A stretch of DNA of 48,092 nt, from positions 176,028 to 224,119 of the forward strand of contig NZ_JAGIAV010000007.1 in assembly GCF_017744675.1 (NCBI RefSeq), written 5' to 3'. Numbering within the stretch: the first letter of the stretch is position 1; each line of letters starts with the position of its first letter. Positions 27,491 to 35,523 of this stretch are shown piece by piece. The notes below the pieces were generated by a model. That model saw nothing but the letters and a program-made list of their open reading frames with translations. It did no database searches and had not been told where the DNA came from. Source of the DNA: Flavobacterium sp. Its GTDB lineage: Bacteria; Bacteroidota; Bacteroidia; Flavobacteriales; Flavobacteriaceae. The position numbers and the translations under genes were made by a program.

Positions 27491-28020
27491 CTTTGACATT
27501 CGAATCGACTAAAACAGATCTTGGCAAATTAGAGAAAAATATGATAAAGGCCGCAGGCTTTGGGCAAAATAAAAACTTACAGTATTCAAGAATACTCTTT
27601 TTTGCATGTTGATTCGGATGTCATCCTTTATGGCTCCTTTCAATTTGAACACTTATCATAAACCTTATGTACCGTATTTCGAACTATTAGAAAATTGTGA
27701 AATAGATTACCTATTAGATTCCCCACAAAAAAACTTCTTAAATCTTGAATTTAACAAGCTATTTTGCAATTCTTTATTTGCTTTCGGTAGACAATAATGA
27801 AAAAAGTTCAGATCTCTTGCCCTCATCACAAATTATGTATAGTTTGGGAGCAACACTTTTGGCTGTTATTGCTGATAAACCGCAAATGTCTATCGAAACA
27901 ATTATAGCCCCGTACTAAACTAGCTTCTGAGATAGTATCAATTAATTTTAATGAACAATGTAAAAAACGATTTATCCAGATTTATCAAAATAATAGATGA
28001 ATTACTAAAATTCAAAAAAA
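27491..28020. pseudogene. Degenerate stretch between SET-like and last fibre gene
   Basis: 530 bases with no convincing gene. A hairpin (AGTATT-CAAG-AATACT, 27581-27596) with a T run at 27598-27603 looks like a terminator. A 63-codon frame at 27606-27797 (begins MLIRMSSFMAPFNL) and an overlapping shifted frame ending near 27918 (contains SLGATLLAVIADKPQMSIET) could be pieces of a frameshifted gene, but no family is recognised. The stretch reads as decayed module DNA. Confidence 0.45.
27581..27603 (+). terminator. Short hairpin with T run
   Basis: A 6-bp stem (27581-27586 AGTATT with 27591-27596 AATACT), loop CAAG, followed after one C by a six-base T run. It would end transcription from the fibre/Hint/SET genes and isolates the 335-aa fibre gene. 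Confidence 0.6.
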
Positions 28021-29028
28021 ATGAGCATTAACCACAACAGAATAAAAGTCGCTGATTTAGAAACAAATCAACGTGATAAAATTTTAAAAACAAATGAGAA
28101 TGGAGAACTAGAATTCAGTGATATTTCTCAACAAGAATATGATCCAGTTTCTGCAACAACTACAGGTATTGTTGATAATACATCTCTGCAAGAATTAGGT
28201 GGTGCTGATAAAACTATTAATGGAGTTAGAATTGGTAAAGGTAACTCTAATAATGTCGAAAACACTGCTTTAGGAAATGAAGCTTTACTTGTAAATACTT
28301 CAGGTACATACAATACAGCAACAGGTTCAGGAGCTGTAACTTTAAATACTACAGGTTCACTTAACACTGGAATAGGTAATACTGCTTTATATAATAATAC
28401 TACAGGAAGTTATAATACTGGAGTAGGTACAAATTCTTTATACTCAAATAAAACTGGTAATTCTAATACTGCTTTGGGGAATGGTGCTTTGGCTGGAAAC
28501 CCAAACCAAACAAGTCCATCTAATACTAGAAATACTGCTATAGGAGCTAGTGCAGGTTCAGCTATAAGAACAGGAAGTGATAATGTTCTTATAGGGGGAG
28601 ATATTCCTATAGCTACTAATAGTGGATTAATAAATGGTAACAAAAATATTGAAATTGGCAGATTAAATAACTTGCATCAAACTGGAGATAATAATGTTTT
28701 TATAGGGTGGGCTAGTTCCCCAACATCAACATTAAGCAATAATATTATCATATCAGATGGCGCTGGAAATATAGCTATTAGAAAAACTAATACTAATCAA
28801 TTACTAGCTCCTACTTTGACAAAAGCTTTAGTTACTTCAGGAGGAACAACTTCTTTAGTTAATAAAGAATATGCAGACAGTAATTTGCCTACAATGACAA
28901 CTTTAAATGTTGCCCCAACTTCAGCCACAGCCACAGGAGTAAAAGGAGATATCAGAATAGATAATGATTACGTTTATATATGCGTAAATACTAACACTTG
29001 GAAAAGAAGTGCATTAACAGCTTGGTAG
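28021..29028 (+). CDS. Short fibre with YadA-head-like repeats
   Basis: A 335-aa protein without signal peptide. Residues 1-35 repeat the anchor of the two S74 fibres (NHNRIKVADLE, KILKTNENGELEFSDI). Residues about 70-240 are head-type repeats of 14-16 residues with N-T-A-(L/I)-G-x-x-A-L at their core (NTALGNEALLVNTSG, NTGIGNTALYNNTTG). These form left-handed parallel beta-rolls in trimeric adhesins and phage fibres. The end (about 265-335) is a different beta module ending TWKRSALTAW. It has no S74 chaperone, so it is a truncated or naturally short fibre on the same anchor. It is separated from the SET-like gene by degenerate DNA and closes the plus-strand cassette. Confidence 0.82.
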   Translation: MSINHNRIKVADLETNQRDKILKTNENGELEFSDISQQEYDPVSATTTGIVDNTSLQELGGADKTINGVRIGKGNSNNVENTALGNEALLVNTSGTYNTATGSGAVTLNTTGSLNTGIGNTALYNNTTGSYNTGVGTNSLYSNKTGNSNTALGNGALAGNPNQTSPSNTRNTAIGASAGSAIRTGSDNVLIGGDIPIATNSGLINGNKNIEIGRLNNLHQTGDNNVFIGWASSPTSTLSNNIIISDGAGNIAIRKTNTNQLLAPTLTKALVTSGGTTSLVNKEYADSNLPTMTTLNVAPTSATATGVKGDIRIDNDYVYICVNTNTWKRSALTAW

Positions 29029-29063
29029 ATGAAACAAGCATTTTAGAACTTAATAAATCAAAT

Positions 29064-29112
29064 AAAAAGCCAGCATCAGACGACAAAAAGTCTTCTACGC
29101 TGGCTTTGATAT
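29064..29112. terminator. Bidirectional terminator at the end of the fibre cassette
   Basis: A perfect 9-bp stem pairs AAAGCCAGC (29066-29074) with GCTGGCTTT (29099-29107), with a nested AGAC/GTCT stem, flanked by A and T runs. It lies 38 bases after the last fibre gene. Confidence 0.8.
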
Positions 29113-29136
29113 TTAAAAATAAAATAGAAAATCAAT

Positions 29137-29171
29137 AAAAAAACTCCCTTCCCCAACAACAGAAAGAGAGT
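29137..29171 (-). terminator. Terminator of the transaldolase transcript
   Basis: Read on the minus strand, an imperfect ACTCTCTTTC/GAAGGGAGT stem is followed by seven T (29143-29137). It lies just downstream of the transaldolase stop. Confidence 0.6.
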
Positions 29172-29204
29172 CTTAAAAACTATAAAAAGGAAAATAAAAA
29201 AATA

Positions 29205-29861
29205 CTATAAATTCATCTTTTTAGCATCTTCAACAAATTGCTTCAAACCAATATCGGTCAAAGGATGTTTCAATAATCCTTTTATTGCAGAAAGCGGACC
29301 TGTCATAACATCTGATCCTATTTTAGCGCAATTGATAATATGCATTGTATGTCTTACTGAAGCAGAAAGTATTTGAGTTTGATAATTATAATTGTCGTAG
29401 ATTTCTCTAATTTCTGAAATCAAATGCATTCCGTCTGTTGAAACATCATCTAGACGACCTAAAAACGGAGAAACATAAGTCGCTCCTGCTTTAGCGGCAA
29501 GCAAGGCTTGACCTGCAGAAAATACTAAAGTTACATTGGTACGGATTCCTTTTGAAGAAAAATATTTGCATGCTTTTACTCCATCGCCAATCATAGGCAA
29601 TTTAACCACAATCTGCGGATGCAAAGCGGCCAATTCTTCTCCTTCTCTTATCATTCCTTCAAAATCTGTCGAGATTACTTCAGCCGATACATCACCGTCA
29701 ACAATATTGCAGATCGCTAGATAATGATTCAAAATGTTTTGCTTTCCAGTAATTCCTTCTTTTGCCATTAAAGACGGATTGGTGGTTACACCATCTAAAA
29801 CGCCCAAAGCCTGTGCTTCTTCAATATCCTGAAGATTAGCAGTATCAATAAAAAATTTCAT
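29205..29861 (-). CDS. Transaldolase-family / fructose-6-phosphate aldolase-like enzyme
   Basis: A 218-aa class I aldolase of the small transaldolase/FSA type. Transaldolase moves a dihydroxyacetone unit between sugar phosphates of the pentose-phosphate pathway; FSA cleaves fructose 6-phosphate. Visible motifs are FIDTANL (residues 4-10), DGVTTNPSL (23-31) and IVVKLPM, with K87 the expected Schiff-base lysine. TNVTLVFSAGQALLAAKAGA and SPFLGRLDD follow. The length fits the family (about 215). In a xylose locus the pentose-phosphate (transaldolase) role is most likely, taking products made from xylulose 5-phosphate. FSA and short transaldolases cannot be told apart with certainty by eye. It lies 411 bases downstream of xylA and may have its own promoter. 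Confidence 0.9.
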   Translation of the reverse strand: MKFFIDTANLQDIEEAQALGVLDGVTTNPSLMAKEGITGKQNILNHYLAICNIVDGDVSAEVISTDFEGMIREGEELAALHPQIVVKLPMIGDGVKACKYFSSKGIRTNVTLVFSAGQALLAAKAGATYVSPFLGRLDDVSTDGMHLISEIREIYDNYNYQTQILSASVRHTMHIINCAKIGSDVMTGPLSAIKGLLKHPLTDIGLKQFVEDAKKMNL

Positions 29862-29885
29862 GTTTTTTGTGTTTTTTAAAGTTAG

Positions 29886-29909
29886 TAGAGGCGCACGGCA
29901 GTGCGTCTA
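29886..29909. repeat. Small palindromic intergenic repeat
   Basis: GCGCAC-GGCA-GTGCGTC with TAGA flanks forms a short imperfect hairpin, of the kind seen as a repeated element across Bacteroidota genomes. Its copy number here is unknown. Confidence 0.45.
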
Positions 29910-30216
29910 AAAGATTTTAGCGAGAAAAAATGTGCATGTCGATTGATTCTGTTCTTCAAAAAACCTTCAATAAAAATTTAACCACTATTAATTTTTATCA
30001 AACTGGCTCCATTTTAATCTTTCAGATAAAAAGAAAATAGTAACTAAACCTTAAATCTATTCTCTCAACTTAAAATCAAAATATAGACCCACATCTTAAT
30101 GCACATTTCTCAATTGTAATCTAAAAAGCATTCTTAAAGGATTAACGTCTTATGACTATCATATTTAAAAATCTAAATGTTTTCAGATATTTTGCCCACT
30201 AAATATTTTTTTGTAG

Positions 30217-30248
30217 AAACCTAACAGATTTTAAAACCTGTTAGGTTT
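30217..30248. terminator. Palindrome downstream of xylA
   Basis: A perfect 11-bp inverted repeat (30217-30227 AAACCTAACAG with 30238-30248), loop of 10 bases, 25 bases after the xylA stop. No T run follows on the minus strand. It resembles a repeat I associate with flavobacterial genomes, and it could attenuate read-through into the transaldolase gene. Confidence 0.55.
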
Positions 30249-30272
30249 AATTTATTTTTAAAATCTTACCAA

Positions 30273-31598
30273 TTAAATATATTGGTTGATGATGTTTTCA
30301 AACAATTCTTGCTTACCGCTTTGAAGATTTAATTCTCCATTTTCGTGAGCGATAGTGTAAAGATCTTTAAGTCCTAATTTTCCATCAGCGAAATCTTTAC
30401 CTTTTCCAGAATCAAATGAGCTGTATCTTTCTTTTCTTAATTTCTCGTATGGAGAAGAAGAAATAATTTTATCTGCAGTCAATAAAGCTCTTGCAAACGT
30501 ATCAGCTCCGCCAATGTGCGCTAAGAAAACATCTTCTAAGTCTGTAGAATTTCTTCTTATTTTAGCGTCAAAGTTAACTCCACCGCCTTGTAATCCGCCA
30601 GCTTTTAAGAAAACCAACATTGCTTCAGTAGTTTCTTGAATGTTATTTGGGAACTGGTCTGTATCCCATCCATTTTGGTAATCACCTCTATTAGCATCGA
30701 TACTTCCTAACATTCCAGCTTTTGTAGCAACCTCCAATTCGTGTTGGAAAGTATGTTGTGCCAAAGTAGCATGGTTTACCTCAATGTTGATTTTGAAATC
30801 TTTGTCTAAACCGTATTCTTTTAAGAATCCAATTGCAGTTGCAGAGTCAAAATCATATTGGTGTTTAGATGGCTCCATTGGTTTTGGTTCGATGAAGAAA
30901 GTTCCTTTAAAACCTTGCGCTCTTGCATAGTCTCTAGACATTGTTAAGAATTGCGCCATGTGATCTAATTCTCTTCCCATATCTGTGTTTAGTAAAGACA
31001 TATAACCTTCTCTACCTCCCCAGAATACGTAGTTTTCTCCTCCTAAAGCAATTGTAGCATCTAGAGCCAATTTTACTTGTCCTCCAGCTCTTGCCACAAC
31101 ATTAAAATCAGGATTTGTAGCTGCACCGTTCATAAATCTTGGATTTGAGAAACAGTTTGAAGTTCCCCAAAGCAATTTAATTCCAGATTCTGCTTTTTTT
31201 TGTTTTAAGTAATCTGTAATAAAAGCTAAACGTTTTTCTGATTCTGCAAAAGTTGGCCCTTCATTAATCAAATCGTAATCGTGGAAACAGAAATAATCGA
31301 ATCCTATTTTACTGATGAATTCAAAAGCAGCATCCGCTTTATCTTTTGCCGCTTGATACGGATCTGATGATGCATCCCAAGCAAAATTTTGAGTTCCAGG
31401 TCCGAACGGATCGCTACCTTGTCCGCAGAAAGTATGCCAGTAAGCAATTGCAAATTTAAAATGCTCACGCATTGTTTTTCCAGCTACAACTTGGTCTGGA
31501 TTATAATATTTAAATGCCAATGGATTATCAGATTCTTTTCCTTCAAACTTAATTTGGCCAATACCTTTGTAGTATTCTTTATCTCCTAAAACTATCAT
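30273..31598 (-). CDS. xylA: Xylose isomerase
   Basis: A 441-aa class II xylose isomerase, converting D-xylose to D-xylulose in the cytosol. All hallmarks are visible: WHTFCGQGSDPFG (54-66), the catalytic His in CFHDYD (H106, D109), metal ligands and base E237 and K239 in FIEPKP, E273 and H276 in EVNHATLAQHTF, DANRGD (D301, D306), and NFDAKIRRNS near 343-352. The length matches class II enzymes (about 440). It lies 8 bases after xylB in the run xylR-type regulator, xylB, xylA, so it is co-expressed with them. It feeds the kinase product into the pentose-phosphate pathway with the downstream transaldolase. Confidence 0.97.
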   Translation of the reverse strand: MIVLGDKEYYKGIGQIKFEGKESDNPLAFKYYNPDQVVAGKTMREHFKFAIAYWHTFCGQGSDPFGPGTQNFAWDASSDPYQAAKDKADAAFEFISKIGFDYFCFHDYDLINEGPTFAESEKRLAFITDYLKQKKAESGIKLLWGTSNCFSNPRFMNGAATNPDFNVVARAGGQVKLALDATIALGGENYVFWGGREGYMSLLNTDMGRELDHMAQFLTMSRDYARAQGFKGTFFIEPKPMEPSKHQYDFDSATAIGFLKEYGLDKDFKINIEVNHATLAQHTFQHELEVATKAGMLGSIDANRGDYQNGWDTDQFPNNIQETTEAMLVFLKAGGLQGGGVNFDAKIRRNSTDLEDVFLAHIGGADTFARALLTADKIISSSPYEKLRKERYSSFDSGKGKDFADGKLGLKDLYTIAHENGELNLQSGKQELFENIINQYI

Positions 31599-31606
31599 TT
31601 GTTTTT

Positions 31607-33088
31607 TTATTTAGTTGTTAATATTAATTCTAATTCTTGTTTCCATTTTTTATAAGCCGCTTCATAAGGCTCTTTATTGTGCAGTGGCAAAAACGTCATT
31701 ACGTGGTCATTATCACTTACATTAGCTCCAAATTTACTGTAATCTCCGTCTTTCAAACCAACTGCTCTAGCTGCACCGACAGCCCCCGTTGTATTATAAA
31801 TTTCGATTTCATAACCAATTAAAGTTGCCACAGTGTTTGAGAAAATCTCCGAACGGAAAAGATTATCATTTCCTGCTCTAATTACATTAATTGTGGCATT
31901 ATCATCTTTTAGGCATTCCATTCCATACACAAAAGAAAAAGCGATTCCTTCAAGAGAAGCTCTAAATAAATGCGCACTGTTGTGAATGTTCAAATTCAGA
32001 TTTAAGAAATGCGTCCCGATCGTTTTGTTATTAAACATACGCTCTGCCCCATTTCCAAATGGAATTACCACAACACCTTCAGATCCAATTTCCACATTCG
32101 AAGCCTTTTCATTCATTGCCTCGTAGCTTTCGTTACCCATATTATTGCGAAGCCATCTGTACTGAATTCCAGCTCCGTTAATATTTAAAAGTTTACCAAC
32201 TCTTGGCGTTTCTAATTCGTAGTTTACATGAACAAAATTGTTTACTCTCGTGCTTTTTCCAGACGACACTTCGCTAACGGCATAAAAAACCCCAGAAGTT
32301 CCGCCTGTTGCTGCCACTTCTCCCGGATTCAATACGTTCAAAGACAAAGCATTATTCGGCTGATCTCCTGCTCTATACACAATCGGAATCCCAACAGGAA
32401 GACCAGATTCTTGAGAAGCTTTTTCAGTCACAACACCCTGATTGGTAAAATTTTCTACAATTTTTGGCGTCAAAGACCTATCAATCCCATAATAATCCAA
32501 AAGCCAATCGGCTACTTTATTTTCTTTATAATCCCAAAGCATTCCTTCAGACAAACCGTTTTTGGTTGTCGTTACTTCGCCAGTTAATTTCAAAGCGATG
32601 TAATCTCCCGGAAGCATGTATTTATCAACTTTGCTATACAGCTGAGGTTCGTTTTCTTTAACCCATTTTAATTTTGAAGCGGTGAAATTTCCAGGCGAAT
32701 TCAATAAATGCGTCATGCATTTTTCTTCTCCAATTTCTGCAAAAGCTTTATTCCCGATTTCAACCGCACGGCTATCACACCAAATAATTGAATTTCGTAA
32801 CGAAGCACCTTGTTTATCTACAATTACCAATCCGTGCATTTGGTACGAAATACCAATTCCCTGAATTTTAGAAGCGTCGATATTCGATTCTTTAATTGCT
32901 CTTTTTGTTGCCGTACAAATGTGCTGCCACCAAATTTCTGGATCCTGTTCTGCCCAATCTGGGTGAATTGAAAGGATTTCCATTTCGTTCTGAGGCTCAT
33001 TCAAAACAATGACTTTTTTGCCTGTTTCTGCTTCTACCAAGGCTGCCTTGACAGAAGAACTTCCAATATCATAACCGATATAATACAT
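31607..33088 (-). CDS. xylB: Xylulokinase (FGGY family)
   Basis: A 493-aa carbohydrate kinase of the FGGY family; phosphorylates D-xylulose to xylulose 5-phosphate. Visible are the N-terminal ATPase fold start (YDIGSSSVKAA, residues 6-16), the sugar-binding QMHGLV (83-88), GDQPNNAL with D242 as the likely base, and the phosphate/adenosine motifs ATGGTSGVF and NGAERM. The length fits xylulokinases (480-500). It begins 3 bases after the upstream regulator and ends 8 bases before xylA, so it is surely one operon. The partner genes make xylulose rather than another FGGY sugar the substrate. Confidence 0.95.
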   Translation of the reverse strand: MYYIGYDIGSSSVKAALVEAETGKKVIVLNEPQNEMEILSIHPDWAEQDPEIWWQHICTATKRAIKESNIDASKIQGIGISYQMHGLVIVDKQGASLRNSIIWCDSRAVEIGNKAFAEIGEEKCMTHLLNSPGNFTASKLKWVKENEPQLYSKVDKYMLPGDYIALKLTGEVTTTKNGLSEGMLWDYKENKVADWLLDYYGIDRSLTPKIVENFTNQGVVTEKASQESGLPVGIPIVYRAGDQPNNALSLNVLNPGEVAATGGTSGVFYAVSEVSSGKSTRVNNFVHVNYELETPRVGKLLNINGAGIQYRWLRNNMGNESYEAMNEKASNVEIGSEGVVVIPFGNGAERMFNNKTIGTHFLNLNLNIHNSAHLFRASLEGIAFSFVYGMECLKDDNATINVIRAGNDNLFRSEIFSNTVATLIGYEIEIYNTTGAVGAARAVGLKDGDYSKFGANVSDNDHVMTFLPLHNKEPYEAAYKKWKQELELILTTK

Positions 33089-33091
33089 AAC

Positions 33092-34099
33092 TTACAATGA
33101 TTCTCTTATTATTAATTTTGTCGACACATAACACTTCGTTTCTTCGTCACGCGTAATAAATGCCGCTACTTTGGTTCCTAATTCATTAAAATCAGTCGAA
33201 ACAACTGAAATTCCTTTGTATATAAATTTCTTCATTGGCGTTTCGTTGTACGAAAGAAAACCAACGTCTTTTCCGGGTTCAAAATCCTTTTCTTTGCATT
33301 GCTCTAAAAAGTATCCCAAAATCCTGTCGCTTACACTGATATATGCAATTCCTTTCTCGATATTGAACTTTTTTGGATCTGTGACAATGTCGTATTCAAA
33401 ACCAAAATCAGCACAAAATTTCTTAAAAAATTCAACCGTTTCCAAAGGGTGATTCGTAAAATCCGGATATACAAAATCTATCTTTTTATACTTTTTAAAC
33501 AAATCAACCGCTACTTTTAAAGCATCATAAAAAGCTTTTCCGAAATCCTGAAAAACATAATTATTTGCTTTATCAGCCCTAATATTCCAGTCAATCAAAA
33601 GCAATTTATCTTTTGAAATTGCCGACAATGCGGGCGGAATGTCAGCGTGGTCAAAATTCATCACCACATATTTGTAATACTTCCCGATTCCGTTATTAAT
33701 GATCGTTTTAAAAACATCAATATTATAATGATGAAACTGCACATCAACAATCACATTATCGGGCAAATTATTCACAACCGAATGATACAAAACCTCTTTA
33801 TAAGCCTTAAACGTATCCAAAACCAAAAGCACCTTTCTAGTTTCGCCAGCTACATAATAACCTTTGTTTGGCACAGAATCAATTACTTTCTGATCTTTCA
33901 AAATCGAATACGCCTTAAAAACCGTGTCCCTCGAAAGCTGATACGTTTTGCAGATCACATTTACAGATGGAAGCAAATCTCCCTTTTGCAAAATATTCTC
34001 CGCAATGGCATTGGTAATCCCGTCAACCAGTTGCTGATACTTCGGAATATCACTTTCGTGATTAATTATAAACTCAAATTTTTCTTCTTCTTTTAGCAT
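33092..34099 (-). CDS. GntR-type regulator with periplasmic-binding-protein domain
   Basis: A 335-aa transcription factor of the AraR/XylR type. Residues about 10-80 are a winged helix-turn-helix of the GntR class (KYQQLVDGITNAIAENIL, LPSVNVICKTYQLSRDTVFKAYSILKDQKVID). Residues about 85-335 form a LacI/PBP-like sugar-sensing domain. It is the first gene of the xylB-xylA run (3 bases before xylB), so it most likely senses xylose or a derivative and controls this operon. Its own start codon lies in a 10-bp dyad (34091-34129), the obvious place for autoregulation. LacI-type operator copies also lie upstream at 34425, so the operon may have two regulators. Whether it activates or represses cannot be read from sequence. 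Confidence 0.85.
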   Translation of the reverse strand: MLKEEEKFEFIINHESDIPKYQQLVDGITNAIAENILQKGDLLPSVNVICKTYQLSRDTVFKAYSILKDQKVIDSVPNKGYYVAGETRKVLLVLDTFKAYKEVLYHSVVNNLPDNVIVDVQFHHYNIDVFKTIINNGIGKYYKYVVMNFDHADIPPALSAISKDKLLLIDWNIRADKANNYVFQDFGKAFYDALKVAVDLFKKYKKIDFVYPDFTNHPLETVEFFKKFCADFGFEYDIVTDPKKFNIEKGIAYISVSDRILGYFLEQCKEKDFEPGKDVGFLSYNETPMKKFIYKGISVVSTDFNELGTKVAAFITRDEETKCYVSTKLIIRESL

Positions 34100-34129
34100 A
34101 CCGTTCTGTTCCGTTCTGTTATGCTAAAA
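34091..34129 (-). promoter_or_regulatory. Dyad with tandem repeat over the xylR-type start codon
   Basis: TTTTAGCATA (34091-34100) and its reverse complement TATGCTAAAA (34120-34129) flank a 19-base spacer. The tandem decamer CCGTTCTGTT spans 34101-34120, directly beside the ATG (34099-34097). The start codon is inside one arm. It is either a regulator operator or an mRNA hairpin that hides the start. Confidence 0.55.
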
Positions 34130-34332
34130 TAGGTAAAAATATTTTACAAAAAAATTATTTTTTAGGTTAAAATTGTTATTTTTTTAATCGTTAATCTTAA
34201 TAATTTGGGCGTGTTTCGCCGCGGCGAACCGGGCTATCCGTTACAAGTCCTCGCCTGCTCGTTCCTCGCGTCTGTGGGCTTTTCACTTCTATCCCTCACG
34301 CAAAACGGTTTCAAAAGACATTTATCATAAGA

Positions 34333-34407
34333 TTTGTCATTGCGGGAAACTAAGCAACTTTACCATTTAATCCAGTAAAGGATTGCTTAGTTTCCCGCAA
34401 TGACAAA
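34333..34407. repeat. Long perfect palindrome (repeat element)
   Basis: Arms 34333-34357 and 34383-34407 are exact reverse complements (25 bp). Inner arms 34358-34363 and 34375-34380 extend the stem to 31 bp, with a two-base bulge. No open frame lies inside. It is a palindromic repeat of the REP/MITE kind or, secondarily, a strong hairpin between GH43 and the xylR-type operon. Confidence 0.75.
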
Positions 34408-34424
34408 AAAACAAAATCAGAACG

Positions 34425-34434
34425 CAACCGATTG
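34425..34434. promoter_or_regulatory. LacI-type operator copy before the xylR-type run
   Basis: CAACCGATTG, a near-palindrome with central CG typical for LacI-family operators. Three further copies lie at 37163, 37241 and 42869. On the other strand the flank reads TACAATCGGTTGCGTT. It lies about 325 bases upstream of the regulator start. Confidence 0.5.
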
Positions 34435-34467
34435 TATTTTTTACGAAATTTTTTTAGCCAAAAAATC

Positions 34468-35502
34468 TTAATCAATCAATCTTCTTATTCCGTAAGGATC
34501 AATGGTGATAATCGAGCCATCTTCCAGATAATCGATTTTGGTCACCTTCATGCTTCTCAGATGCGTTACGCCTTTTGACAGGCTTGAATCGTGGTAGAAC
34601 AGATACCATTCGCCATCCACTTCGCAGATCGAATGGTGCGAGGTCCAGCCCACAACCGGATTCAAGATTCTTCCCTGATACGTAAACGGTCCGTACGGAT
34701 TGTCGCCAATCGCATAGCAGATGAAATGCGTGTCTCCGGTAGAATACGAGAAATAGTATTTTCCGTTGTATTTATGCACCCAAGAAGCTTCAAAAAAGCG
34801 GCGGCTGTTATCGCCCGCCAGGATTTCGTTTCCGTTTTCATCCAAAATTTTAATCTCTTTCGGCTCTTCTGCAAACTCCAGCATATCATCTCTTAACAAA
34901 GCTACGATAGGTCCCAGTGCTTTTTCTTCTGCCAAAGGCTCTTCGTTCTTTTCATCATATCTGTTGTTTCGGTATTTCTGAAGCTGTCCGCCCCAAATTC
35001 CTCCAAAATAGAGGTAATGCTTTCCATCTTCGTCTTCAAAAACCGCCGGATCAATGCTGTAGCTTCCTTTTATCGCTTCCTTCTCCGGAATGAAAGGCCC
35101 GACAGGCGAATCTGAAACGGCAACCCCAATCTGGAAAATTCCACTGGCGCGTTTGGCCGGGAAATACAGATAGTACTTTCCGTTTTTGTGCGCCGCATCT
35201 GGCGCCCACATCTGCTTTTCTGCCCAGGCAACGTCGTCTACATGCAGCGCGACTCCGTTATCAACCGCTTCCGATGAAATGTCTTCCATAGAAAAAACAT
35301 GATAGTCTTCCATCCCGAAATGGTCCCCATTGTCGTTAAACGGAATTCCCGCATCGATGTCATGCGACGGATAAATGTAAATTTTACCATTGAATACATG
35401 CGCCGAAGGATCGGCTGTATAAATATGGGACACTAAAGGCTTAGAAATCGCCAGTTCATCAATCTGTTCAAAATTAATGTGTTCAATGCTATCTTCAGGC
35501 AT
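34468..35502 (-). CDS. Glycoside hydrolase family 43 enzyme (cytoplasmic)
   Basis: A 344-aa GH43 five-blade propeller enzyme, expected to act on xylo-oligosaccharides or arabinosides (beta-xylosidase or arabinofuranosidase). The triad is visible: base D31 in TADPSAH, pKa modulator D151 in SIDPAVF, acid E238 in RRFFEASW. There is no signal peptide, so it would hydrolyse imported oligosaccharides inside the cell, consistent with the symporter gene 21 bases upstream. Its GC content is visibly above its neighbours: two 60-base lines sampled (34561 and 34861) each have 29 G or C, against 15 in a sampled line of the symporter (35941). Recent transfer or special codon use is possible. Substrate specificity cannot be fixed. 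Confidence 0.93.
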   Translation of the reverse strand: MPEDSIEHINFEQIDELAISKPLVSHIYTADPSAHVFNGKIYIYPSHDIDAGIPFNDNGDHFGMEDYHVFSMEDISSEAVDNGVALHVDDVAWAEKQMWAPDAAHKNGKYYLYFPAKRASGIFQIGVAVSDSPVGPFIPEKEAIKGSYSIDPAVFEDEDGKHYLYFGGIWGGQLQKYRNNRYDEKNEEPLAEEKALGPIVALLRDDMLEFAEEPKEIKILDENGNEILAGDNSRRFFEASWVHKYNGKYYFSYSTGDTHFICYAIGDNPYGPFTYQGRILNPVVGWTSHHSICEVDGEWYLFYHDSSLSKGVTHLRSMKVTKIDYLEDGSIITIDPYGIRRLID

Positions 35503-35523
35503 ATTGATATTTTGTTTAAATAA

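Larger units (their letters stand above)
34100..34467. repeat. Intergenic block with two repeat elements
   Basis: No gene. Element one (34207-34308) is GC-rich and carries a 14-base palindrome TTCGCCGCGGCGAA (34215-34228); it resembles a known Bacteroidota intergenic repeat (GGGCGTG start, CCCTCACG end). Element two (34333-34407) is a perfect 25-bp inverted repeat with 6 more paired bases inside, a two-base bulge (34381-34382) and loop 34364-34374. Its sequence resembles the CATTGCGAG-type repeats of many genomes. A LacI-like operator follows at 34425. Confidence 0.6.

Noticed and set aside
27606..27797. 63-codon gene
   Set aside because: No family, no leader, and an overlapping shifted frame; treated as part of decayed DNA.
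1846..29028. Complete prophage or complete contractile injection system
   Set aside because: No capsid, terminase, integrase, sheath, tube, baseplate or AAA+ gene is visible; only fibre-like and giant accessory genes.
29536..29724. Open frames opposite the catabolic genes (also 31389, 32228, 33647, 34591, 40990)
   Set aside because: They lie wholly opposite well-supported genes and show no family or leader; they are shadows.
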